Assembly: GCF_003031405.1 (NCBI RefSeq)
Contig: NZ_CP020469.1
Location: forward strand, 3,658,001 to 3,722,000
DNA from: Halomonas sp. 'Soap Lake #6'
Lineage (GTDB): Bacteria; Pseudomonadota; Gammaproteobacteria; Pseudomonadales; Halomonadaceae
Length of the DNA stretch: 64,000 nt
Direction of reading: 5' to 3'
Below are positions 17,824 to 25,390 of this stretch, piece by piece (position 1 is the first letter of the stretch; the number at the start of each line of letters is the position of its first letter). The position numbers and the translations under genes were made by a program. Under the pieces are notes generated by a model. The model worked only from the letters and a program-made list of their open reading frames with translations, was not told the origin of the DNA and ran no database searches.

Positions 17824-19073
17824 GCCTGCAGCGTCTCCAGCGCTTGCTCTAGTAGACTAAGCCCCTCAGCCATCACTTCTGGCTCAGTGGTTAAAGGCGG
17901 TAATAAGCGTAAGACATTACGTTTCCGGCCGCTGGGCATTAATAAAACACCTGCATCGCGACCTGCAGCTAACAGCTTGGCCAAGTGCTCTGCACCGGTC
18001 GCATTTTCGGTATCTTCAAACACGATACCTCGCATAGCACCCACACCTGTTAAAGCACCCAACATAGGGAAACGCTCGCTTGCTTTCCAGTTCTGGTAAG
18101 CACTAACAATCGCCGTTTCTTGCCCATTTGCCCATGCGTTTAGCGCATCGTCTTGCATGATGTCCATCACCGCCAATGCTGCTGCACAGGCCACCGCATT
18201 ACCTGAGTAAGTGCCTCCCAGCGCGCCTTTCGGTAACGCATCCATTAACTCTTTACGCCCTACCAAGGCGGCAAGGGGTAGGCCTGCGGCAATACTTTTC
18301 CCCAACAGCATAAGATCGGGCTCAATGCCTAGATGGCTGAAACCAAAACGCTGGCCAGTTCGCCCAAAACCCGACTGAATTTCATCACAAATCAACAGCA
18401 TGCCGTGCTGGTCACAGAGTGCACGTAACGCTTTAGCAAACTGGGGGCATAACAAGCGAAAGCCCCCCTCTCCCTGAATAGGCTCAACGATGACACAAGC
18501 CACTTCACTGGGTGCAATCTCTACCTCGAAAATACGCTCGAACGCAGCAAGCGATTGCTCTGCAGTAATACCACTATCCTGGCTAGGAAACGGGACGTGA
18601 TAAACCGGCCCCGGTAGCGCCCCTAACCCTGCTTTGTAGGGCTTAACTTTGCCGTTCAAATTGAGGGCTGCCAGCGTTCGGCCATGGAAAGCATCATCAA
18701 AGGCGATAACTGCTTGCCGTCCGGTAACACCTCGGGCGACTTTCAGAGCATTTTCTGTCGCTTCCGCACCGCTGTTCGTCAGCATGCAGGCAAGCGGGTA
18801 AGACACAGGGACAAACTTATTTAGCCTCTCTACAACAGATAGGTAGCCACGGTGTGGCAGTGCATTGAAAGCCGAATGCATTAGGGTGTCGACCTGAGCC
18901 TTCACAGCCTCAACAACCACTGGGTGGCTGTGGCCTAAATTAAGCACACCAATACCACCAATAAAGTCGATATAGCGCTTGCCCGTTTCATCCCATACCT
19001 CCGCATTACGCCCTTTGGTAATACAGACCGGATGTAGGATCCCTAATGCACTGCTGACGTGGGGAAGGTCCAT
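17820..19073 (-). CDS. Class III PLP aminotransferase (GabT-like; probable 2-aminoadipate transaminase)
   Basis: A 417-residue class III aminotransferase. Seen: TNSGAEATENALK near residue 99, FHGRTLAAL near 129, the cofactor aspartate in CDEIQSGFGRTG near 230, and the PLP lysine K259 in LLGKSIAAG. By sequence alone it would be called 4-aminobutyrate aminotransferase. Being first gene of an operon with the 2-oxoadipate dioxygenase and D-2-hydroxyglutarate dehydrogenase, its likely reaction is 2-aminoadipate to 2-oxoadipate. 5-aminovalerate or GABA remain possible. AGGAGAG lies 8 bp before the ATG. The TTCACAAAC motif lies about 60 bp upstream. Confidence 0.88.
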   Translation of the reverse strand: MDLPHVSSALGILHPVCITKGRNAEVWDETGKRYIDFIGGIGVLNLGHSHPVVVEAVKAQVDTLMHSAFNALPHRGYLSVVERLNKFVPVSYPLACMLTNSGAEATENALKVARGVTGRQAVIAFDDAFHGRTLAALNLNGKVKPYKAGLGALPGPVYHVPFPSQDSGITAEQSLAAFERIFEVEIAPSEVACVIVEPIQGEGGFRLLCPQFAKALRALCDQHGMLLICDEIQSGFGRTGQRFGFSHLGIEPDLMLLGKSIAAGLPLAALVGRKELMDALPKGALGGTYSGNAVACAAALAVMDIMQDDALNAWANGQETAIVSAYQNWKASERFPMLGALTGVGAMRGIVFEDTENATGAEHLAKLLAAGRDAGVLLMPSGRKRNVLRLLPPLTTEPEVMAEGLSLLEQALETLQA

Positions 19074-19473
19074 CGTCGTGAGCTCTCCTGAAAATGCCTG
19101 ATAAGTCCCATATCAAAGCAAGTTCACCCTATAGTTCACAAACGAAAAAAATAGCCAAATATATGCCTTTCAGGAATGCATAGTAAATTAAGTGTTAACA
19201 CAGAGGGGGACAGGCACTAGCGAGCCTCACAGGATTTCATAAACAAACCAAAGCGCGTAAATAGACTTCAAAATCATGCGTAAGCTTACTGCTGCTTCGA
19301 AACGCATGAGCAAATGGAATGCGTATACAACTTAATTTCTTTTGTCTGATGTGCTGTATACGTGAACAATAGCCAGCTACCTTTTCGCTACATTTTTGCC
19401 ACCCCCGACGGCCAGATTGCGAAAACTGGACTGCTCAAACCTACTATAAAGATTTTGATTTGCAGGAGTTACT
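19074..19473. promoter_or_regulatory. Divergent control region between the aminotransferase and TAXI genes
   Basis: Four hundred bases without a credible gene. It holds the TTCACAAAC nonamer at 19135-19143, shared with the dyad at 8683-8701, and two GTATAC-centred sites, GCGTATACAA at 19321-19330 and CTGTATACGT at 19354-19363, 33 bp apart. The latter resemble the FadR-type operators of the purine genes. The aminotransferase promoter lies at one end and the TAXI promoter at the other. Confidence 0.5.
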
Positions 19474-20469
19474 ATGACACACCTCCCCTCTAAAGCTCTT
19501 TGTGGCTTTGGCGCTGCGCTTTTGCTTGCAGGCTGTGGCAGTGAAAGCAAACCCAACATCGCCATTGGCCCGCCTGCCAGTACAACGCAGAGCGTCTCCC
19601 AATTGCTTTTTGATGCCTATGGTATCGGTAGCGATAAATACAATACGTACCAGGAAGGGTTTGGCGCAGCGCTGGATGGGGTTCAGGATGGCAACATCGA
19701 TATCTCTGTCGGCATCCTTGGTCTACCTTCAGGTAGCATCGAAAACTTGCAAGCCTCTAGTGGCGACGTACGTCTGATTAGCTTAAGCGATGATGCTATT
19801 GACTATATTGAAAGCAATAGCGCCTACCAGCGTTTTACCATTCCAGCTAATAGCTATGCCTTCCAGGATGAAGACGTTAACACGATTACGGCGTATGCAG
19901 TTTTAGTTGGCAACACCAATACCATTGACGAGCAATTGGGGTATGAGCTGGCACGCTTAATGCACGAGCACGCCGAAGAGAACACCCACTCCCAGTCAGC
20001 ATTCATAACGCTTGATAACGCGCTTAATGGCTCGGAAGGCTTGCCTATTCACCCTGGTGCAAAGCGTTATTATGAAGAGCAAGGGCTTAGCGTTGAAAAC
20101 TCCGTCGCAGAGCTTGGCGATATCACCTCTAAAAGAGAGTTTGTGTTAGGTACTGGCAGCCAAGGGGGCACTTATTACCCTCTCGGTGGTGAAATGGCCA
20201 CTATTTGGAACCGTTATTTGGATGACCAGAACTTCACCAATATTGAAACAGGCGCCTCTATCGAGAACCTGGTAAGCATTCGTGATAACAACCTGGATCT
20301 GGGTATGACTGTTCATGCCCCCGCGCAGGATGCTGTAGCAGGGCGCGGCGAGTTTGACGGTATGGAGATTGGTAACGTCGCGTTTATTGGTCACATCTAC
20401 CCTGAAGTGATTCAAATCGTTACTCGCGAACGCTCCAACATTAATAGCTTAAGTGATCTAGCTAAATAA
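19474..20469 (+). CDS. TAXI-family TRAP solute-binding lipoprotein, apparently circularly permuted
   Basis: A 331-residue lipoprotein with lipobox LLAGC (Cys21). Its segments are in an order I do not know from other TAXI proteins. Residues 28-205 match the part that normally comes last: NIAIGPPAST, then LGLPSGSIENLQ, the IPANSYAFQDEDV stretch and LPIHPGAKRYYEEQGL. Residues 223-331 match what normally comes first: VLGTGSQGGTYYPLGG, TGASIENL, and HIYPEVIQIVTRE to SLSDLAK, where the protein stops. The cut falls at the junction usually reading DLKGK-xxIGxPGSG. The signal peptide, ribosome-binding site (AGGAG) and downstream permease show a working gene, not debris. Its ligand is unknown. Confidence 0.9.
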   Translation: MTHLPSKALCGFGAALLLAGCGSESKPNIAIGPPASTTQSVSQLLFDAYGIGSDKYNTYQEGFGAALDGVQDGNIDISVGILGLPSGSIENLQASSGDVRLISLSDDAIDYIESNSAYQRFTIPANSYAFQDEDVNTITAYAVLVGNTNTIDEQLGYELARLMHEHAEENTHSQSAFITLDNALNGSEGLPIHPGAKRYYEEQGLSVENSVAELGDITSKREFVLGTGSQGGTYYPLGGEMATIWNRYLDDQNFTNIETGASIENLVSIRDNNLDLGMTVHAPAQDAVAGRGEFDGMEIGNVAFIGHIYPEVIQIVTRERSNINSLSDLAK

Positions 20470-20480
20470 TTATCCATTTT

Positions 20481-20505
20481 TCGCCGCTGGTTTAGCCAGC
20501 GGCGA
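20481..20505 (+). other. Intercistronic hairpin between binding-protein and permease genes
   Basis: A perfect 10-bp stem (TCGCCGCTGG / CCAGCGGCGA) with a TTTAG loop, 11 bp behind the TAXI stop. It lacks a T-run. Such hairpins commonly protect an upstream binding-protein mRNA so that it exceeds the permease in amount. Confidence 0.6.
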
Positions 20506-20531
20506 TATATACATGAGGTTTAATCGTGGAT

Positions 20532-20540
20532 AAAAAAAAA
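20532..20540 (+). repeat. A9 homopolymer that breaks the permease reading frame at its start
   Basis: A GTG at 20526 with a good ribosome-binding site (GAGGT, 8 bp upstream) leads into GAT and nine A residues, then hits a TAG within 13 codons. A tenth A would join GTG-GAT-Lys-Lys-Lys to the open permease frame (TPDEAALLEKYDRE). The permease would then be 651 residues, against 652 for the second TRAP permease in this window. Confidence 0.75.
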
Positions 20541-20635
20541 CACCTGACGAAGCGGCTCTTTTAGAAAAGTATGACCGAGAATCTCAAGTACGCTCAACGC
20601 CACAGTTAGGTAAATGGGCTTGGCTTATCACCCTA

Positions 20636-22480
20636 ATGGGCGTGTCGCTGACTTGCTTTCACCTTTATACCGCTTATTTCGGCACTCTCCCCTCTCAGCA
20701 ACAGGGCGCTGTCCATTTAGGAATGGCACTGGGGATGATATTCATTCTATTCCCTGCCTCAACTAAAGCTGGCTATCGGCAAGGCGTTCCTTGGTACGAC
20801 ATTGTATTGGCCTTTACGGGAACATTTGCCGCCTACTATAAGATTCTATTTTATGAAGAAGTCCTGCGCGCCCGCATAACGGGTTACTCAAGCTTTGATC
20901 TTGCAATCGCCGCGATTGGGGTATTGTGTGTACTCGAAGCGACCCGGCGTACAGTTGGGATGCCAATTGTTATTATGGCAGCACTGGCCATTTCATATGC
21001 GCTGTTTGGTAACCTGATACCGAGTCCTTTGCTTTCTCACGCGGGCTTTTCTTTTGATCAGGTCTCTCCCTACCTGTGGTTTAGAGAAAGTGGGGTATTT
21101 GGTACACCACTACAAATATCCGCTCGCTTTATTTTCTTATTCCTGTTTTTTGGTGTTGTGTTAATGCACACCGGTGTAGGGCGTTTCTTTAATGACTTGG
21201 CTTTTGCCGTAACGGGTCGTTTTACCGGAGGGGCTGGAAAAGCAGCCGTTATGGCGAGCTCTCTACAAGGAATGATTTCAGGTAGTTCGATAGGCAACAC
21301 GGTAGCTTCGGGCTCCTTCACCATTCCGATGATGAAAAACGCACGCTTTAAGCCAGAAGTCGCAGGAGCAGTTGAAGCCTCTGCGTCAACTGGCGGCCAG
21401 ATCATGCCCCCTTTAATGGGTGCAGCGGCCTTTATCATGGTCGAATATGTGGGCGTTTCTTACCGGGAAATTATGTTCTCAGCACTGATCCCCGCCATAC
21501 TCTACTTCGCCAGTATCTTTATTGGGGTCCACTTCGAAGCTAAACGGCACCGCATTCTGGGGCTACCCAAGGATCAGTTACCCAGTAAACGTAAGCTCAT
21601 GCTTTCAAAAGGCTATATGCTACTGCCTTTGCTGGTCATCGTGACCACCATTAGCATTGGATTTACCGCCCAGCGAGCTGCATTACTCGGTATTGCCTGC
21701 GCATTTGCTGTCAGTTTAATACGTAAAGAAACACGCCCATCACTACTTGGCATACTGAATATTTTTGAGAAAGGCGCCCGAGTAGCGCTACCCGTTATTG
21801 CGGCTGTGGCCTGTGCAGGCATCATTGCTGGTGTTGTAGGTATGACCGGGATGGGGTCAAAGTTTGCAGCCGGCATCATTAGCCTGGCTGATGGCGTACT
21901 AATACTCGCCCTGCTATTTACGATGGTGGCATGTATCGTACTTGGCATGGGACTACCGACAACAGCGAACTATGTTGTTACGGCCACCATTGCAGCACCC
22001 GCGCTAATCAACGAATTTGGTCTTCCGCCCATGGCGGTACACCTCTTTGTGTTCTATTTCGGCATCATTGCCGACATAACTCCCCCGGTGTGTCTTGCCG
22101 CTTTTGCTGGAGCTGGCATTGCACGTGCCAACCCAATGAAAACCGGCTTTACCGCAGTCAAGCTGGCGATTGGCGCATTTATTATTCCCTACGCCTTCAT
22201 CTATAATCCCATGCTGGTACTCGTTGATCCTACGTTACCAGGCCTTATCAGCGCGTTATTCTTTTCGCTGGTCGGTATTATGGGGGTGAGTAGCGCACTA
22301 TTAGGCTACTTTGTGCGCGATTCCCTCTTCTGGGAGCGGCTGGTACTGTTCGTAGCCGGGCTTGCCATGGTGGTTCCCGAGTTGGTGACGAGCAGCTTAG
22401 GCTTGCTAGCGATGGCTATTATCGGATGGCTACAGTCTCGCCGCCCTAATGCATTTCAGGAGGCGCAATCACTCGCTTAA
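20636..22480 (+). CDS. TRAP transporter fused permease (4TM/12TM, DctQM type), 5' end frame-disrupted
   Basis: The intact ORF encodes 614 residues of a fused small-plus-large TRAP permease, the kind that pairs with TAXI binding proteins. DctM-type motifs are present: MASSLQGMISGSSIGNTVASG near residue 205, ASTGGQIMPPLMGAAAF near 250 and GMGLPTTANYVVTA near 440. The ATG at 20636 has no ribosome-binding site and lies inside the first membrane helix. The same frame is open back to 20534 and codes for the expected cytoplasmic N-terminus, but has no start codon there. The natural start is probably the GTG at 20526, one base out of frame across an A9 tract. It partners with the TAXI lipoprotein immediately upstream. 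Confidence 0.85.
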   Translation: MGVSLTCFHLYTAYFGTLPSQQQGAVHLGMALGMIFILFPASTKAGYRQGVPWYDIVLAFTGTFAAYYKILFYEEVLRARITGYSSFDLAIAAIGVLCVLEATRRTVGMPIVIMAALAISYALFGNLIPSPLLSHAGFSFDQVSPYLWFRESGVFGTPLQISARFIFLFLFFGVVLMHTGVGRFFNDLAFAVTGRFTGGAGKAAVMASSLQGMISGSSIGNTVASGSFTIPMMKNARFKPEVAGAVEASASTGGQIMPPLMGAAAFIMVEYVGVSYREIMFSALIPAILYFASIFIGVHFEAKRHRILGLPKDQLPSKRKLMLSKGYMLLPLLVIVTTISIGFTAQRAALLGIACAFAVSLIRKETRPSLLGILNIFEKGARVALPVIAAVACAGIIAGVVGMTGMGSKFAAGIISLADGVLILALLFTMVACIVLGMGLPTTANYVVTATIAAPALINEFGLPPMAVHLFVFYFGIIADITPPVCLAAFAGAGIARANPMKTGFTAVKLAIGAFIIPYAFIYNPMLVLVDPTLPGLISALFFSLVGIMGVSSALLGYFVRDSLFWERLVLFVAGLAMVVPELVTSSLGLLAMAIIGWLQSRRPNAFQEAQSLA

Positions 22481-22505
22481 CCGATCATTATTTTTGGTAC
22501 TCTAT

Positions 22506-22531
22506 CGCCCCGGTGGTTAACCGCTGGGGCG
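22506..22531 (+). terminator. Hairpin after the TRAP permease
   Basis: CGCCCC and GGGGCG arms enclose a GGTGGTTAACCGCT loop, followed by GTTTGTT, 25 bp behind the permease stop. It probably separates this operon from the LysR gene that starts 28 bp later. Confidence 0.5.
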
Positions 22532-22558
22532 GTTTGTTAGCCAGCAGGAGCACTTTGT

Positions 22559-23446
22559 TTGGCATCTCGTAACCTTCCCTCAACGGCGGCAATGCAGTGC
22601 TTTGAAGCAGCAGCGAGGCATATGAGTTTCACTCGGGCAGCCGATGAATTAAGCCTGACACAAAGTGCGGTGAGTAAGCAGGTCGCCCATCTTGAAACAC
22701 TGCTGCAGCACAAGCTTTTTCGTCGCGTACGGCGAAGCCTGATACTTACCCCTGAAGGCGCCATCTTCCTTAGTGATGTACGCAAAGTACTCACCCAAAT
22801 TGAGATGTCAGCCCACACGATTATGACCTTTAGTGGCAATAGCGAGGTGCTCAAGGTCGCCACCTTGCCAAGCTTCGGCAGCCGCTGGCTGGCCGACAAA
22901 CTCCCCTCTTTTTTATCCGCTAACCCCGGCATTAGCTTAGAGTTTCATGACCGGGTAAAAGATTTCGATCTTGAACAGCAAAATATCGATATTGCGTTTT
23001 TTTATGGCCACGGCAGTTGGCCGAGCCTTGCATGCCATAAGCTCTTTGATGAAGAGATGGTGGCGGTTGTCTCCCCTACTTTGCTAGCTCAGCACCCCGT
23101 CCACACGGTGGATGATTTAGCACAGCTACCCTTGCTTCACCTTTCAACCCGCCCTGATGCATGGCACCACTGGTTTGCTGGCCAAAGAATCACCACTGAC
23201 CGTAGCTATCATGGTACTCGCTTTGAGACCTTTACGATGCTGGTGCGAACAGCAATGGCGGGCGGTGGTGTAGCGTTAGTGCCCCACTTTATAGTGGACG
23301 AAGAGCTCGCGGCAGAACGGCTAACACTTGCCTGGCCACATAGGCTTTTAAGCGAAAGTGCTTATTACCTGGTGTACCCCGAGCACTTGGGTGAGCTAGC
23401 CAAGGTTAGGCGCTTTGTAGAGCATATTACCCAGTTCAGCGCTTAA
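22559..23446 (+). CDS. LysR-family regulator, GcvA-like (paralog of the gene at 7766)
   Basis: A 295-residue LysR protein with a TTG start preceded at 8 bp by CAGGAG. The N-terminal helix-turn-helix (CFEAAARHMSFTRAADE, LSLTQSAVSKQVAHLE) and effector-domain stretches (DIAFFYGHGSWP, HLSTRPDAWHHWF, RSYHGTRFETF) closely follow those of the regulator at 7766, of identical length. The two therefore bracket the lysine/TAXI-TRAP block. It probably responds to the same or a related compound and may act on the TAXI-TRAP or aminotransferase operons. This is inference from position and similarity. Confidence 0.9.
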   Translation: MASRNLPSTAAMQCFEAAARHMSFTRAADELSLTQSAVSKQVAHLETLLQHKLFRRVRRSLILTPEGAIFLSDVRKVLTQIEMSAHTIMTFSGNSEVLKVATLPSFGSRWLADKLPSFLSANPGISLEFHDRVKDFDLEQQNIDIAFFYGHGSWPSLACHKLFDEEMVAVVSPTLLAQHPVHTVDDLAQLPLLHLSTRPDAWHHWFAGQRITTDRSYHGTRFETFTMLVRTAMAGGGVALVPHFIVDEELAAERLTLAWPHRLLSESAYYLVYPEHLGELAKVRRFVEHITQFSA

Positions 23447-23556
23447 CCCCTCAAGAGGTTTTAAAGAGGGTTTTCTAAAGCCAGTATTGAAAAGCATTTT
23501 TTAAAAGGTGTAATTTTAGATAAAAAACTAAAAGATGACTTTCATCCAGATCTCAC

Positions 23557-23575
23557 TGGGGGCATATAGCCCCCA
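23557..23575 (+). terminator. Terminator-like hairpin
   Basis: A perfect 7-bp stem TGGGGGC / GCCCCCA with an ATATA loop, between convergent genes ending at 23446 and 23679. A weakly T-rich stretch follows on the plus strand. Confidence 0.5.
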
Positions 23576-23678
23576 ACTACTTTCTATAATTAAAATAAAT
23601 TCAAGTACAATAAAAACCTGAATTAAAACATTCAGCCTAACGTTGCTACGCTATATTTTTAGGCAACATCTATAATCA

Positions 23679-24545
23679 TCAGAAGTGCCACTCAAGATTA
23701 AGTGTCATGGCATCGGTATCTACACCGGGCTTACCATGATTGCCAAATTTATTGCGCCAGTACTCATACCCAACACCCACCCATAGTGAGTTTTCAGCCC
23801 CCCAGGCGACCTGCCCAACATCCAGCATCAGCGAGGTACGCATTAACTGCTCAGGCTTCGTCAGATCGCCAAAGTAGTCATCTCCTTTCGCACCGTTATA
23901 GCTATAGAAGCCTTGGAATTTTAGCGGCAACGCTGCTGCTTCAAACGGCAATCCCCAGGCCAAATTGATTTGGTAGTAAGGATCAAAAGAGAGACTGTTC
24001 TGGTTTTCTGGTAGCCCACAGGGGGGCAGGCCACAGTGGTTCCACTCCCGGCTATAAAATAGGCTGAGATCCACAAAACCGCGTGGCACATCAAACTTGA
24101 AGGTTGGCCCCACCACAATCTGGCGCTTACGAGGCGCAAAGCCGGTATTTTTCGTGTTGAGATCAAACCCAAAGGTCAGTGCCATATCTCGAACAGGCCC
24201 AAAGGCTATCGGCTCCCCAAATACACCCCCCGCATGTAATTGATGGCGGTATGCCAGATAGGCTTCCGTTGCACCTGTATCGCTGTTATTGGCGGGGTCA
24301 GCACTGCTGGACTGCAAAACATCTAGGTTGAAAAAATTTTGCCCCAGTGAGTAACCACTTACATGGGTGACTTGGAGAATGTGCTTCTCTACATTTTCGG
24401 AATTATTAGGCTCGGTAAACTGTGTTCCGTAGCGATACCCCACAAAGGTATCGCTCCACGTTGCCGCCTGAGCTCCAACCGACATCGTGCCCAATAGAGC
24501 AGCCAAGGTTACATAGCTGGCCATTGCTCGATCTCTCTTCAGCAT
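23679..24545 (-). CDS. Outer-membrane channel, Tsx/OmpK (nucleoside-specific porin) family
   Basis: A 288-residue protein with a signal peptide cleaved near GAQA-ATWSD (about residue 28) and alternating beta-strand pattern ending in a C-terminal phenylalanine (LNLEWHF), as required for outer-membrane insertion. TWSDTFVGYRYG after cleavage and WGVG/YEYW-type strands match the Tsx/OmpK nucleoside channel family. A two-cysteine loop (HCGLPPCGLP, near residue 170) is an unusual feature. The ATG at 24545 has AGAGG upstream and is preferred to the upstream start at 24614. It is divergent from uraD and shares an ATTGTATACAAT palindrome with it, so it probably admits purines or their breakdown products. 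Confidence 0.85.
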   Translation of the reverse strand: MLKRDRAMASYVTLAALLGTMSVGAQAATWSDTFVGYRYGTQFTEPNNSENVEKHILQVTHVSGYSLGQNFFNLDVLQSSSADPANNSDTGATEAYLAYRHQLHAGGVFGEPIAFGPVRDMALTFGFDLNTKNTGFAPRKRQIVVGPTFKFDVPRGFVDLSLFYSREWNHCGLPPCGLPENQNSLSFDPYYQINLAWGLPFEAAALPLKFQGFYSYNGAKGDDYFGDLTKPEQLMRTSLMLDVGQVAWGAENSLWVGVGYEYWRNKFGNHGKPGVDTDAMTLNLEWHF

Positions 24546-24670
24546 GCGAAAACCTCTTTTGTTTGATTTTGTTGTTAGAAATATCTTTAACGCCGCAGTA
24601 CCTGCTGCCGGCATTAGTGACCGTTTTTCTTGCGAAAACGGCTCTTTTTAGAGTACATTTAGATATATTT

Positions 24671-24682
24671 ATTGTATACAAT
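24671..24682. promoter_or_regulatory. Perfect FadR-type operator (tsx/uraD divergent promoter)
   Basis: ATTGTATACAAT is a 12-bp perfect palindrome, 34 bp before the uraD ATG. It fits the FadR-subfamily GntR consensus (yGTM-N0-1-KACr). Identical or near-identical cores occur upstream of other purine-catabolism genes in this window. Confidence 0.65.
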
Positions 24683-24715
24683 AAGAAAGACAAAATAATA
24701 CAACTGGAGAATACA

Positions 24716-25249
24716 ATGCCGCGCATTTTAAATTCAGCTCGCCCCAGCAGCCTTGATTTAGAGGCTTTTCTTACCCACTACGGCGACATTTTTGAGCACT
24801 CGCCTTGGGTAGCTGAAACAGCCTGGGAGCAGGGCCTTACCACTCAACATGATGATGCAGATGTATTAGCAGATAGCATGGGAGCAATACTTCAGAGCGC
24901 TGATATTGATCAACAAATTGCGGTTATTCGTGCTCACCCTGACCTCGCTGGAAAAGCAGCCTTGGCAGGCGAATTAACCCAGGATTCCACGCGTGAACAG
25001 GCGGGTGCAGGACTAGATCAATGCACCGCTGCAGAGTTTGAGCGCTTCCAACGCATGAATCAGGCTTACCAAGATAAATTCGGCTTCCCCTTCGTTATCG
25101 CCGTGAAAGGGCTTGATCGACATGCCATTCTCGAAGCGTTCGAAGCACGTCTTGAAAACGATGCTGCGACCGAACGCCAAACTGCCATTCAGCAAATCAT
25201 TCAGATTGCTCGGTTCCGCTTGCACATGCGTGCAGAGGCGGCTGAGTAA
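24716..25249 (+). CDS. uraD: 2-oxo-4-hydroxy-4-carboxy-5-ureidoimidazoline (OHCU) decarboxylase
   Basis: A 177-residue UraD protein. The catalytic histidine lies in HPDLAGKAAL near residue 69, followed by the family's QxxS-xEQ region (TREQAGAGLD) and a FGFPFVIAVKG motif near 120. It decarboxylates OHCU stereospecifically to S-allantoin, third step of urate oxidation after PuuD and UraH (encoded about 18 kb away in this window). GGAG lies 7 bp before the ATG at 24716; the frame is open further upstream but not conserved there. It is divergent from the Tsx-like porin. A 14-bp tandem repeat begins 29 bp behind its stop. Confidence 0.93.
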   Translation: MPRILNSARPSSLDLEAFLTHYGDIFEHSPWVAETAWEQGLTTQHDDADVLADSMGAILQSADIDQQIAVIRAHPDLAGKAALAGELTQDSTREQAGAGLDQCTAAEFERFQRMNQAYQDKFGFPFVIAVKGLDRHAILEAFEARLENDAATERQTAIQQIIQIARFRLHMRAEAAE

Positions 25250-25278
25250 CTTTCCACCCCTTTTCTGCTCACGCGCTT

Positions 25279-25320
25279 AGTTGCACAGCTTAAGTTGCAC
25301 TGCGCTAGCTGCACTGCTTT
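25279..25320. repeat. Three 14-bp tandem repeats behind uraD
   Basis: Three tandem 14-bp units with core AG(T/C)TGCAC(A/T)GC (25279-25292, 25293-25306, 25307-25320) lie in the uraD-aceE gap. A hairpin-like AGCCTGA...TCAGGCT follows. Confidence 0.65.
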
Positions 25321-25390
25321 TCCCCAGCCTGAACGGTGCTCACCTTCAGGCTGTGAGGCTTACCCTTTATCGTCATTCGGAGAGACCTCT

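Noticed and set aside
19474..20469. Explanation of the TAXI gene as a fusion of two broken genes
   Set aside because: It has one continuous frame, one lipobox, full complements of both lobes and a clean junction, which fits permutation better than decay.
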